64,000 nucleotides of DNA from Gemmata massiliana. Lineage in GTDB: Bacteria > Planctomycetota > Planctomycetia > Gemmatales > Gemmataceae. Both the position numbers and the translations under genes were made by a program. A model generated the notes under the pieces. It had not been told where the DNA came from, ran no database searches, and was given only the letters and a program-made list of their open reading frames with translations. Positions 33,422 through 41,866 of the stretch are shown here, piece after piece. Positions within the stretch are counted from its first letter, which is position 1. Each line of letters starts with the position of its first letter. The stretch spans positions 264,447 through 328,446 of the forward strand of contig HG799468.1 of assembly GCA_000531095.1 (NCBI GenBank), given 5' to 3'.

Positions 33422-33689
33422 GTCGCACCTTTGGGGAGAATCATTTGCGGATGGATACGTTGTAGACGCGCGACCGCGGACGAGAACCCCTTCGCCGTTG
33501 CTTAACAAAAAGGAGAACCGGTACAGTTCGGATTTTCTCCTTTCTCCGTTTGGGGTTGGGTTGGGAAGGGGGGCGGGCGCGGGTCTTTTCTTCTCATTTC
33601 GGTCTGGGCTTCCCCCGCCCGCGAAGGTTTCGCACAATAGCGGCGTCTGGAGGAAGGGACGAACTCGCAACCGGAACGGCAGGAATGGG

Positions 33690-35216
33690 ATGAAAGCACA
33701 CCGCGCGGGCGACGGCGAACGGTCGCTGGCCGTGTTCATCGATTTCGAGAACATGGGCCTGGGTTTCAACAACCGCCGCGACCGGTTCGAGATCACCAAG
33801 GTGCTCGAACGGCTGGTCGAGAAGGGCAAGATCGTCTGCAAAAAGGCGTATGCCGACTGGAGCCGGTTCGGGATGTACACCGGCGGGCTGCACGAGGCCG
33901 CCATCGAGCTGATCGAGATCCCGCGCCGCGGCGTGACGGGCAAGAACTCCGCCGACATCCGGCTCGTCGTGGACGCGATCGACCTCGCGTACTCCAAGGA
34001 CCACATCGACACGTTCGTGATCGTTTCCGGCGACAGCGACTTTTCGCCGCTCGTGTCCAAGCTGAAGGAACTCGGCAAGCACGTCATCGGGCTGGGGCTG
34101 TCGGACGCGACGTCCGACCTCCTGCGCGACAACTGCGACGAGTTCATCTACTACGAAGACCTGGACCGCGCGCCGATCATCCCGATCGCGGTGAACGAGC
34201 AGATCCCGGAGAAGAAGCGGAAGGTGTTTGCGATTCTCCTCGATTCGCTCCTCGCACTGCGGCGCGAGAACAAAGAAGTCATTTATTCGTCGATGCTGAA
34301 GGACACGATCAAGCGGAAGAAGCCGTCGTTCAACGAAGATTATTACGGCTACCGCACGTTCAGCGAGCTGCTCGAAGACGCCCAGCGCGAGGGACTGCTC
34401 GAACTGGACAAGCACCGGACCAGCGGGATGTACGTCGTGGCGCGGTTCGGGCTGGAACTGAAGGCCGGCGCGGTCCCGCCGGTCCCGCGGGCGATGGCGC
34501 TCCCGCCCCGGAACGGCGGCGAGCCGCGCAAGGTGCTCGAACTCCCCCCGCGCAACGGGAACGATCAGCGGCGCGCGGTCGAGCCACCCGCGGTGCGCCC
34601 CAACAATGAGGTGCGGAGAGTTGTAGAGCCGCAGAAGCCGCTCGCGCCTCCGGTGCCGGTGGCGGTTGCGCCTCCAGTCCCACCACCCGAGAAGCGCGTG
34701 GTAACGCTCCCGGTCGCGCCGGTGAAATCCGTCGCCCCGCCGAGGCCGGTCGCGCCGGTGAAACCCGTTGCCCCGCCGAAGCCCGTGGACCGGCGCGAGG
34801 AGCGGGACGACGACCGGCCGCTCGGCCGCGAACTCGTGGACGATTTCGACGCGCTCGATGACGAACCGCTCGACGAGATCCCGAGTTACGGGCCGAAGAA
34901 AGTGGAAGCGAAGCCGGCGCCCGTGAAGCCGGCCGCGCCCGCGAAACCCGCGGCTCGCACTCCGGCCAAGCCCGCGGCAGTAAAAGAGCCGGTGGTCAAG
35001 GCGCCGGCGAAGCCCGTGGCGAAAGCCAAGGAGCCGGCTGTAAAGCCCGCAGCCAAGGAGCCCGCGCGACCTGCGGCCAAGGCGCCCGCAAAGGAACCGC
35101 CCGCCGCAAAAGACACGCCGCCGCCCGCGAAACCGGCGCGCCGCGCGGAACCGAAGCCCGCGCCGAAGCCGCTCCCGCCGGTCAGTGACGACGACGAGTT
35201 CGGGGCGGGACTGTGA
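33690..35216 (+). CDS. NYN-domain RNase-like protein with OST-HTH and Ala/Lys/Pro tail
   Basis: 508 residues. Residues 12-150 form a NYN (PIN-like, LabA/DUF88) domain: AVFIDFENMG (Asp18), ADIRLVVDAIDLAY and TFVIVSGDSDFSPLV supply the acidic metal-binding residues of a putative RNase. Residues of about 165-260 form an OST-HTH/LOTUS winged-helix (KVFAILLDSLLALRRENKEVIYSS ... SGMYVVAR), an RNA-binding module often fused to NYN. The remaining about 240 residues are disordered, with KPAAPAKP-type repeats that could bind nucleic acid. ATG at 33690 has CAGGA upstream; the longer frame is noncoding. The role is inferred to be RNA decay or silencing. Confidence 0.88.
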   Translation: MKAHRAGDGERSLAVFIDFENMGLGFNNRRDRFEITKVLERLVEKGKIVCKKAYADWSRFGMYTGGLHEAAIELIEIPRRGVTGKNSADIRLVVDAIDLAYSKDHIDTFVIVSGDSDFSPLVSKLKELGKHVIGLGLSDATSDLLRDNCDEFIYYEDLDRAPIIPIAVNEQIPEKKRKVFAILLDSLLALRRENKEVIYSSMLKDTIKRKKPSFNEDYYGYRTFSELLEDAQREGLLELDKHRTSGMYVVARFGLELKAGAVPPVPRAMALPPRNGGEPRKVLELPPRNGNDQRRAVEPPAVRPNNEVRRVVEPQKPLAPPVPVAVAPPVPPPEKRVVTLPVAPVKSVAPPRPVAPVKPVAPPKPVDRREERDDDRPLGRELVDDFDALDDEPLDEIPSYGPKKVEAKPAPVKPAAPAKPAARTPAKPAAVKEPVVKAPAKPVAKAKEPAVKPAAKEPARPAAKAPAKEPPAAKDTPPPAKPARRAEPKPAPKPLPPVSDDDEFGAGL

Positions 35217-35244
35217 CCGTTTGACCGTGTGTTTGGTCGCTGAT

Positions 35245-35275
35245 TTGGGGCGCCGGTCTCATGCCGGTGCCCCAA
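35245..35275 (+). terminator. Hairpin after NYN gene
   Basis: 12-bp stem TTGGGGCGCCGG / CCGGTGCCCCAA with one G-U pair and a seven-base loop, 28 bases after the stop. No clear T-run. Confidence 0.45.
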
Positions 35276-35358
35276 AAGTATGAGAGCTACGATCGAATAC
35301 CATTTCTGTTCCGGTCGGGTATACTCACCTCGAACTTTCCCGCCGGAGATCTCCCCTC

Positions 35359-37935
35359 ATGACTCGCTTCCGTCACTGCGCGACCGGACTCGCGCTGTCC
35401 GCCGTGCTGTTCGCACTCAGTCCCGTGAGTACCGCGCAGCCGGCCAAGAAGCCCGTCGACCCGCCCGCCACCGACCCCGCGACCATGAAGGTCGCCAAGG
35501 GGTTCAAAGTCGAACTGATTTTCTCCGTTCCTCAATCCCAGGATCCGACAAAAACGATGGGTTCGTGGGTCAGCATGTGCGCTGATGCGAAGGGGCGGCT
35601 CATTGTCTCGGACCAGTACGGCGCGCTGTACCGCGTCACGGTCGCCCCGCCCGGCGCGAAGGGCGCCCCAGCCATCGAGAAGATCCCCGCGGCGATCGGC
35701 TCGGCACAGGGGTTGTTGTGGGCGTTCGACGCGCTTTACGTCGTGGTGAATGCGTCGAATAAGAGCGGGCTGTACCGCGTCACCTCGTCCAAGAAGAACG
35801 ACGTACTCGATACAGTGGAGCTGCTCCGCGCTCTTGAGGGCGGTGGAGCGGAGCACGGCCCGCACGCGGTGTTGATGAACCCGGACGGCAAGCGGCTCAC
35901 GGTCGTGTGCGGGAACCAAACCAAGCTCACGAAGTTCAACGCCACGAAGGTTGCACCTGTGTGGGGCGAGGACCACCTGCTCCCGCGCGTCCCGGACGGC
36001 AACGGCTTCATGAAGGGTACGATGGGGCCGGGCGGCGCGATGTACAACGTGTCGCCGGACGGTAAGAACTGGGAGCTGTTCAGCGTCGGGTTCCGCAATC
36101 AGTACGACGCGGCCTACAACAAGGCCGGTGACCTGTTCACCTATGACGCCGACATGGAGTGGGACTTCAACACGCCGTGGTACCGTCCGACGCGCGTGTG
36201 CTTCGTTCCACCCGGCAGCGAGTTCGGCTGGCGCAACGGTGCGGGCAAGTACCCCGTGTTCTACCCGGACACGGTCGCGCCCGTGGTGAACGTCGGCCCC
36301 GGGTCGCCGACCGGCGTGTGCTTCGGGTACGGTGCGAAGTTCCCCGCCAAGTACCAGGACGCTTTCTTCATCTGCGACTGGAGTTACGGCAAGCTCTACG
36401 CGACGCACCTCACCCCAAACGGCAGCACCTACAAGGCCGAACTCGAAGAGTTCGTGACCGGCACGCCGCTCCCGCTCACCGATATCATCATCAACCCGGT
36501 GGACGGCGCGATGTACTTCACCATCGGGGGCCGGAAGACCAAGAGTGGCCTCTACCGCGTGACGTATGTGGGGGCCGAGTCGACGGAACCGAGTCAGCCG
36601 CAACCGATCGGGGGCGAAGCGGGCAAGCAGCACCAGTTGCGCAAGAACATTGCCGCGGCGGGTGAGGCGAAGCAGCCGGAGTTCAAGAAGATCTTTGAAA
36701 TGATGGAGGGGGCCGACCGGGTCGGGCGCATGCAGGGGCGCACGGCGCTCGAACTGCACCCGAAGGGCGACTGGCAGCAACTCGCCCTCAACGCACAGAA
36801 CCCCGCCGTCGCGACGCAAGCACTGCTCGCGCTGGTGCGAGTGTCGGCTTCGTGCCCGTTCCACCTGAAACCGGGAACCCCGAAGCCCGACCCGGCGGTG
36901 CGCGCGAAGGTGCTCGAAGCCCTAGCACGGTTCGATTTCGCGAAACTCACGGACGAACAGAAGCTCGACGTCGTCCGCGTGTACCACGTCCTCTTCAATC
37001 GCTTCGGCCCGCCGACCGCGGACGAGCGGAAGGCGTGGCTCGCGAAGTACGCGCCCGCGTTCCCGGACAAGAACCGGTTCGTGAACGGCGAATTGCTCCA
37101 GGTGTTCGTCTACCTGCAAGACGAGAAGGCCGCGTCGATCGGGATGAAGTTGCTGAAGGACGCTCCCACGCAGGAAGAACAGATCGAATACGCTCGCGCG
37201 CTGCGGATGCTCAACACCGGTTGGACCCCGGAACTGCGCACGGGATACTTCGAGTGGTTCGTGAAGGCCGCCGCGTACAAGGGCGGGAGCAGCTTCGGCA
37301 AGTTCCTGAAGCTCATCCGCGACGACGCGATTGTCACGCTCACGCCGAGCGAGAAGACCGCCCTCAAGGATCTCATCAACGCGGACCCGGCCACCGTGAA
37401 GCTGCCGCCCGAACCGGCGCGGCCGTTCGTGAAGGCGTACAAGCTGACCGACCTCACGGACGCGCTCGATAAAGGGCTGAAGTCGGGGCGCGACTACGAG
37501 CGCGGGCGGAAGCTGTTCGCGGCCGGGAAGTGCTTCGCGTGCCACCGGTTCGACGGCGAGGGCGGGAGCAACGCTCCGGACCTGACCGGCGTTGCGGGGC
37601 GGTTCAGCGCTCGCGATCTGCTGGAGTCCATTCTCGACCCCAGCAAGGAGGTCAGTGACCAGTACGCAGCGGTCGAGATCCGCACCACCGACGACCGCGT
37701 CATCGCGGGGCGCATCGTGAACCTGAACGCCGACAACGTGATGGTGAACACCAACATGCTCGACCCCGGCTCGGCGGTCACCGTGGACCGCAAGGCGATC
37801 GAGAGCATGCGCCCGTCGAAGGTGTCGATGATGCCGACCGGTTTGCTGGACACGTTCAAGGAAGACGAAGTGTTAGACTTGATGGCATATGTGCTGTCGC
37901 GCGGAGACCGTAACAACGCGGCGTTTAAGAAGTAA
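35359..37935 (+). CDS. PVC-type membrane-bound dehydrogenase with cytochrome c domain
   Basis: 858-residue exported protein. Signal peptide at 1-26 (ending VSTA). Residues of about 30-410 form a beta-propeller of the soluble aldose/PQQ-dehydrogenase type (PVC TIGR02604-like). The middle is helical repeats; the C-terminal about 140 residues are the Pirellula/Verrucomicrobium-type haem-binding domain (TIGR02603-like) with CXXCH in GKCFACHRFDGEGG (about residue 724), ESILDPSKEVSDQYAAVEI and Met in the SMMPTGLLDTF segment as probable sixth ligand. It probably oxidises a sugar-derived alcohol or aldehyde in the periplasm and passes electrons to the haem. It is monocistronic and ends at a large palindrome. 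Confidence 0.9.
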   Translation: MTRFRHCATGLALSAVLFALSPVSTAQPAKKPVDPPATDPATMKVAKGFKVELIFSVPQSQDPTKTMGSWVSMCADAKGRLIVSDQYGALYRVTVAPPGAKGAPAIEKIPAAIGSAQGLLWAFDALYVVVNASNKSGLYRVTSSKKNDVLDTVELLRALEGGGAEHGPHAVLMNPDGKRLTVVCGNQTKLTKFNATKVAPVWGEDHLLPRVPDGNGFMKGTMGPGGAMYNVSPDGKNWELFSVGFRNQYDAAYNKAGDLFTYDADMEWDFNTPWYRPTRVCFVPPGSEFGWRNGAGKYPVFYPDTVAPVVNVGPGSPTGVCFGYGAKFPAKYQDAFFICDWSYGKLYATHLTPNGSTYKAELEEFVTGTPLPLTDIIINPVDGAMYFTIGGRKTKSGLYRVTYVGAESTEPSQPQPIGGEAGKQHQLRKNIAAAGEAKQPEFKKIFEMMEGADRVGRMQGRTALELHPKGDWQQLALNAQNPAVATQALLALVRVSASCPFHLKPGTPKPDPAVRAKVLEALARFDFAKLTDEQKLDVVRVYHVLFNRFGPPTADERKAWLAKYAPAFPDKNRFVNGELLQVFVYLQDEKAASIGMKLLKDAPTQEEQIEYARALRMLNTGWTPELRTGYFEWFVKAAAYKGGSSFGKFLKLIRDDAIVTLTPSEKTALKDLINADPATVKLPPEPARPFVKAYKLTDLTDALDKGLKSGRDYERGRKLFAAGKCFACHRFDGEGGSNAPDLTGVAGRFSARDLLESILDPSKEVSDQYAAVEIRTTDDRVIAGRIVNLNADNVMVNTNMLDPGSAVTVDRKAIESMRPSKVSMMPTGLLDTFKEDEVLDLMAYVLSRGDRNNAAFKK

Positions 37936-37943
37936 CGTTGACT

Positions 37944-38006
37944 CACTCAACAACAGTACCCGGTTCCACGTCCTTGTGATGTGGGTCCGGGTACTGTTGT
38001 TGAGTG
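37944..38006. terminator. Long inverted repeat between convergent genes
   Basis: Perfect 20-base arms (37944-37963 and 37987-38006; core CACTCAACAACAGTACCCGG) with further inner pairing CCAC/GTGG. It lies 9 bases after the dehydrogenase stop and before the convergent small membrane-protein gene, so it can serve as a bidirectional transcription stop. Confidence 0.7.
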
Positions 38007-38060
38007 AAGGGTACTTCTGCGCGCGATCGCCTCCATTAAGATGGGCCGCGGTACTTGCAC

Positions 38061-38309
38061 TTATCGCTGAGAAACGACGGATTGTGATTGAGGATCGGCT
38101 TTGACGATGCGCTCGATATCGTCGGCCGAATACCCGTTGGCAATGAGATCGCGCTTCAACTGACTGAGTGCCTCGGTTCGTCGGGCCGTGGTGAGGAACG
38201 GGATAGCGATCCCGGTCACGACGACCACCGTTGTGCAGATGAGTCCGCCCACCACGGACACGAGCCCAATTAGTTGCGCCCCGGTCATCCCGGAAATGAC
38301 CTCACTCAT
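38061..38309 (-). CDS. Small single-helix membrane protein
   Basis: 82 residues with one strong transmembrane helix (QLIGLVSVVGGLICTTVVVVTGIAIPFLT) and a charged C-terminal helix (RRTEALSQLKRDLIANGYSADDIERIVKAD). The latter resembles a short UBA/CUE-like helix pair (sequence YSADDIERIV). Unknown function. The ATG has GAGGT six bases upstream; the longer frame lacks a ribosome-binding site. It is divergent from the next small membrane protein with a shared promoter region. Confidence 0.7.
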   Translation of the reverse strand: MSEVISGMTGAQLIGLVSVVGGLICTTVVVVTGIAIPFLTTARRTEALSQLKRDLIANGYSADDIERIVKADPQSQSVVSQR

Positions 38310-38501
38310 CTCGCACCTCGTTGTGTTTGTTTCCCGAGTCGCATGCCCCGTCTTTGCCATTCGCCAGACAGTCTTCAATATTTTATCGAATTTGAAAGCC
38401 GCAAGCCGATTTCGCGAAATAGCGGGAGAGGCCCTCGGAACGGGCCGGTTCCGGACGTGTTCCGGGGACCGTAGGTCTCTCGCAACGGAAGGCGAAACGA
38501 A

Positions 38502-38924
38502 ATGGGCACGGAACGCGGACCGCAGCGAACCGCTTGGCGGTACTTGGTGTGGGTGATTGTCGGGCTATTTTGGTACATTACGACGCGCGATTTTCACCCC
38601 ACAACCGAACTGGCAATCATCGTAACGGCTTCCCTGGTTGTGGCGTTCGCGATTGCTGTTGATGTCAATCACCTCGTTTTGATCCCCCGGTACTGGCGAT
38701 CACATCGGTACGACACTTATGCGGCTTTTCTGTTCGGGACAATGGCCGTGCTGACGGCGGTGGCACTAACCGTGATCCGCGTCTCGTACTTCCGGTTGCA
38801 CGGTCCGGATGCCGATCCTTACGGGATGTACAAACACTTTGTCATCGACCTGTTCGGTGTGGCTGTCCACGTTGCTGCGGCGGCGGGGATCGTTTGGATA
38901 TGGCGCCGAACTGTGATGCGGTAG
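38502..38924 (+). CDS. Four-helix membrane protein
   Basis: 140 residues with four predicted membrane helices (YLVWVIVGLFWYITT, LAIIVTASLVVAFAIAV, FLFGTMAVLTAVALTVI, VAVHVAAAAGIVWIW). The pattern, including LVLIPRYWRSHRYDTYA between helices 2 and 3, resembles the N-terminal membrane module of some LytS-like kinases, but no kinase follows. GGAAGG lies 8 bases before the ATG. Function unknown. Confidence 0.65.
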   Translation: MGTERGPQRTAWRYLVWVIVGLFWYITTRDFHPTTELAIIVTASLVVAFAIAVDVNHLVLIPRYWRSHRYDTYAAFLFGTMAVLTAVALTVIRVSYFRLHGPDADPYGMYKHFVIDLFGVAVHVAAAAGIVWIWRRTVMR

Positions 38925-39004
38925 TTCGTATCGGCTACGGATTGTAATTGAAATTAGATTTGTTTGATTGATGCGAGAATCGCATTGGGTGGCCTATAAA
39001 CACA

Positions 39005-39027
39005 AACGGCGGGATGATCCCGCCGTT
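39005..39027 (-). terminator. Terminator of the tRNA-Leu gene
   Basis: Palindrome AACGGCGGGAT / ATCCCGCCGTT, followed on the minus strand by TGTGTTTATAG. It lies 28 bases downstream of the tRNA 3' end. Confidence 0.7.
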
Positions 39028-39054
39028 GCAACTTCCCGAAATATCTAGTTTCAG

Positions 39055-39381
39055 TGGGTGAGGCGGGACTCGAACCCGCATGCTCCTCACGGAACGGGGG
39101 ATTTTCGTACCACTTCGGCTTTCGCCGCCCCGTTTGGGTTTGTGGTCTGGACTATACCTTGACCGTGGGCGCCCGCCGTAGGTCGCTGCCGTCTAGTCTC
39201 TACACTTTCTTGTTCTTCGCGTACCAATGGGGCGCGACACGTGTGAAGAACAAACTTAGCTCGGTGTTACCTCGCCGGGGCAGGGGCTTCACCGAATTTG
39301 ACAGCATCCCACGGGCGGTTTCCCCTCCCGTGGCTCAATTTCTGTTTAAGTCCCCTGTGTCTGCCATTCCACCACTCACCC
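39055..39381 (-). tRNA. tRNA-Leu(UAA), interrupted by a group I intron
   Basis: The 5' exon (39348-39381, 34 nt) starts GGGTGAGTGGTGG and ends GGGGACTT, i.e. after U34; the 3' exon (39055-39105, 51 nt) starts AAAATCCCC and ends CTCACCCA. Joined they give an 85-nt class II tRNA: 7-bp acceptor GGGTGAG/CTCACCC, D arm, anticodon stem GGGGA/TCCCC with loop CTTAAAA (anticodon TAA), a long variable arm GTTCC/GGAGC, T arm GCGGG-TTCGAGT-CCCGC and discriminator A. CCA is not encoded. The intron splits the anticodon between its first and second bases. Confidence 0.93.
39106..39347 (-). ncRNA. Self-splicing group I intron (tRNA-Leu type, IC3-like)
   Basis: 242-nt intron without open reading frame. It begins AAACAGAAATTGAGCC: the TTGAGCC internal guide pairs with exon GGGGACTT to give P1 with a U-G pair at the splice site. 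P2 is CCACGGG...CCCGTGG capped by GAAA. Conserved core strings are recognisable: Q-like AACACCGAGCTAAG, R-like GTGTAGAGACTAGACGGCAG (39181-39205 region) and S-like AAGGTATAGTCC (39144-39164), giving P7 GACTA/TAGTC with the guanosine-binding site. GGCGAAAGCC (39117-39126) forms a GNRA-capped P9. The terminal G precedes the 3' exon. The core strings match the pattern of cyanobacterial tRNA-Leu introns. Confidence 0.92.
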
Positions 39382-39431
39382 AGAACGGGGCCATCATTAC
39401 CAACGGCCGCGTTACCGACAAGGCGAGTGTT

Positions 39432-39746
39432 TTACGCGAACATCTCGGCGACGTCCACGAGCTTCTTGACCTGATCGGCGCCGAGTCGGTTCACCAGGCT
39501 TTGAACGGCCTGGAGGTCCGAGAACTGTGCCCCGCCCTTGCGCCCGCCGGTTTTGGCCCCGCCGCCCTTTTCGCGCTTGATGACCGACTTGTAGTTCGAG
39601 ATGATGTTGGTCGCGAGTTCGGTGTCGTATTGCTCTTTGATGAACTCCTGTAACTCCTGCGGACCGACCTTCCAACCCTTTTCGTCGAGTGCGGCTTGGA
39701 CCATTGCCTTCTGCGTGATTTTCCCTTCCTGTTTAGCCTTCGCCAC
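39432..39746 (-). CDS. Small basic hypothetical protein
   Basis: 104 residues, not recognised. The N-terminal half is helical with a winged-helix-like sequence (KITQKAMVQAALDEKGWKVGPQELQEFIKEQYDTELATNIISNYKS), then a basic glycine-rich linker (KREKGGGAKTGGRKGG) and a C-terminal helix (VQSLVNRLGADQVKKLVDVAEMFA). The features suggest a small nucleic-acid-binding protein. The GTG start has GGAG 8 bases upstream; the longer frame lacks one. An AT-richer stretch (39780-39870) upstream likely contains its promoter. Confidence 0.65.
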   Translation of the reverse strand: MAKAKQEGKITQKAMVQAALDEKGWKVGPQELQEFIKEQYDTELATNIISNYKSVIKREKGGGAKTGGRKGGAQFSDLQAVQSLVNRLGADQVKKLVDVAEMFA

Positions 39747-40014
39747 AGTCGGTGCTCCGGTAAAAATGTGTAGTGTTTGAGATGCGTACATCTCAATAAT
39801 TTTGATTTAGTGTTTAGTATGCGCGATGTGAAGACAGATGTGAAGCTTTTTTACAGATTGTGATTTGGACGTGCCGTGTTGAGGTGAGGGGCTCGCCTGC
39901 GTGCTGTTGAGGATGTGTATCTTTAGCTCGTGGCGCCGTAGTCGGATGTCTATGCGAAATCAATACTACGGGCGCCAGCTCAACAACGACGCGAATTCGC
40001 ATCATGAACGGCCG

Positions 40015-41031
40015 TCAACGGCCGGACTGATAGATTTGATCGAAGATCCCGCCCTCGGAGAAGAAGTCGGTTTGGATCTTGGTCCAATCGCCCAGTTCCA
40101 TTATTGGGTCGGTCGCGCGGTACAGTTTGATCGGGGGGAACCGGCTCTCGTTCTTCTTCGCGACCTCCGGGTGCCCGGGGCGGAAGAACGTTTCAGCGAT
40201 CAACTCTTGGGCGGTGGGCGTGTACAGGAACTTGAGGTACTCTTCGGCCGCGAGGCGGGTACCCTTGCGGTCCGCGTTCGCGTCCACCAGGGCCACGTGT
40301 GGCTCGGCGCGGACGCTCACTTTCGGGTACACGATCTCCACCGCGTCCTTGAGTTCGCGCTTCTCCAGCCACGCCTCGTTTTCCCAGGTCAGGTGAACGT
40401 CGCCGATGTTCTTGCGGGCGAACGTGACCGTGGCCCCGCGTGCGCCCGTATCGAGCACCGGGACGCGCCGGTACATTTCGGTGATGAAATCCCGCGCATC
40501 CTTTGCCGATCCCCCCGCGGCGCGTATCGCGATCCACGCGCCGAGTAAATTCAGCTTGGCGCCGCCTCCAGTTTTCGGGTTCGCGGTGATGACCTTCAGG
40601 TTCGGCTGGAGCAGATCCTTCCAGTCCTTGACTCCGAACGGGTTACCCTTCCGCACCACGAACACGATGGTCGAGTGATACGGCAGTGAGCGGTCCGGCA
40701 GGCGCTCTTCCCAACCGTTCGCGATCAATTTCTTGGATCGAATGTTATCGACGTCGGCCCACATCGCGAGCGTGACCACATCGGCCGGGATTCCGTCGAT
40801 CACCGACCGCGCCTGGCTGCCGGAGCCACCGTGTGACTGCCGCACACGAACCCGCTTCCCGGTGAGCGCGTGATAATGTTCCGCGAACAGGCGGTTCATC
40901 CGGCGGTAGAGTTCGCGTGTGGGGTCGTATGACACATTCAGCAGTTCAAAGTCGTAGTCCGGTCCCGAGCACCCGCTGAACGCAGATAGCCCGGCGAGCG
41001 ACGACGTGGCGATGAATTGGCGACGGTTCAT
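40015..41031 (-). CDS. sbp: Sulfate/thiosulfate-binding lipoprotein of an ABC transporter
   Basis: 338-residue periplasmic solute-binding protein of the sulfate-binding family. The N-terminus MNRRQFIATSSLAGLSAFSGC combines a twin-arginine-like signal with a lipobox. Family motifs include LLNVSYDPTRELYR, QSHGGSGSQARSVIDGIPADVVTLA, KNPKTGGGAKLN-like (ANPKTGGGAKLNLLGAW) and VHLTWENEAWL. It binds sulfate or thiosulfate for uptake, but no permease or ATPase genes (cysTWA) are adjacent, so it is an orphan here. Confidence 0.9.
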   Translation of the reverse strand: MNRRQFIATSSLAGLSAFSGCSGPDYDFELLNVSYDPTRELYRRMNRLFAEHYHALTGKRVRVRQSHGGSGSQARSVIDGIPADVVTLAMWADVDNIRSKKLIANGWEERLPDRSLPYHSTIVFVVRKGNPFGVKDWKDLLQPNLKVITANPKTGGGAKLNLLGAWIAIRAAGGSAKDARDFITEMYRRVPVLDTGARGATVTFARKNIGDVHLTWENEAWLEKRELKDAVEIVYPKVSVRAEPHVALVDANADRKGTRLAAEEYLKFLYTPTAQELIAETFFRPGHPEVAKKNESRFPPIKLYRATDPIMELGDWTKIQTDFFSEGGIFDQIYQSGR

Positions 41032-41106
41032 GCCGCTAGTATATGAGCCAATGGTCGGGAGTGTCGATTTTTGTTTACAATGGTGATTAGCTTATTTATC
41101 AACGGA

Positions 41107-41772
41107 CTAAGCCGGTCGCTCACCGAGTCGGAGAGATTCAACTTCGGGCAGGTCTTTGAGTGAGTTCAGACCGAAAGCCTGGAGGAATTTCTTGGTTGTG
41201 CCGTACACCTGCGGGCGCCCCAAAGAATCGTGCCGACCCGCGACGCGGACCAGCCCCTTTTCCATCAACTGGCGGACCACTTCTCCGCACGCAACTCCTC
41301 GCACTTTTTCGACTTCTGCGCGCATGATGGGTTGCTTGTAAGCGACGACGGCCAGCGTTTCGAGGGCCGCTGGGGTGAGGCGCAGTTCGTGTCCCGTGCG
41401 CTTGAGTCGCGCCAACCACGTGTGATACTGCGTGCGCGTGAGTAGTTGATAACCGCCCGCGATCTCTTCGACCTGGAACGCGGCCCCGTCCGCGTCGTAG
41501 AGGGCTTGCAGGCGTGCGACGAGTGCTCGGGCCTCGGCCGCGTCCGCGAGGCCGGCCACATCCGCAAGTTTGCGTGCGGGGAGGGGTTCATCGGCGATCA
41601 TGAGAGCGGCTTCGAGTCGGGCGAGCTTCCCGTCGCGTGCGTGCGGGTCGTGTGCGATCGGTTCGGCAGGCTCCGCGCGTAAACGCAGCGCGGGCGGGAG
41701 CGCGGTGTTGCCGGGGCGCTGGGTGAACGGGCGCACGCGCGCCGAGCCGTGTTGTTGGCGCAAGTGGTTCAA
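41107..41772 (-). CDS. scpB: Segregation and condensation protein B
   Basis: 221 residues. Two winged-helix domains typical of ScpB: LEAALMIADEPLPARKLADVAGL near residue 53 and LTPAALETLAVVAYKQPIMRAEVEKVRGV near residue 130, followed by VRQLMEKGLVRVAGRHDSLGRPQVYGTTKKFLQAFGL. It partners ScpA and Smc in chromosome condensation. An N-terminal about 45-residue extension is not conserved in the family. TTG at 41772 has a GAGGGG box seven bases upstream. scpA is not nearby. Confidence 0.92.
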   Translation of the reverse strand: MNHLRQQHGSARVRPFTQRPGNTALPPALRLRAEPAEPIAHDPHARDGKLARLEAALMIADEPLPARKLADVAGLADAAEARALVARLQALYDADGAAFQVEEIAGGYQLLTRTQYHTWLARLKRTGHELRLTPAALETLAVVAYKQPIMRAEVEKVRGVACGEVVRQLMEKGLVRVAGRHDSLGRPQVYGTTKKFLQAFGLNSLKDLPEVESLRLGERPA

Positions 41773-41866
41773 ATTCGTGCCCCTCGCCGCGTTCCCGGTG
41801 TGAAGTGAACAGCGGGAACCAGCCTACCACCGCGCGAAGGGGCGTAAAAGAGCGGTTGCGGCGCGA

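Noticed and set aside
35287..36864. 525-codon minus-strand frame opposite the dehydrogenase/cytochrome gene
   Set aside because: Arg/His-rich antisense translation without recognisable domains.
38502..38924. Annotating the four-helix protein as a histidine kinase
   Set aside because: Only a membrane module is present; no catalytic domain follows in any frame.
39106..39347. Homing endonuclease inside the intron
   Set aside because: The intron is only 242 nt and has no open frame on the sense strand.
39054..39653. 199-codon plus-strand frame covering the tRNA-Leu and intron
   Set aside because: It reads antisense through a tRNA and ribozyme; no protein motif.
39980..41100. A complete sulfate ABC transporter operon
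   Set aside because: Only the binding protein is present; flanking genes are unrelated.
41107..41772. Search for scpA next to scpB
   Set aside because: Neither neighbour resembles ScpA.
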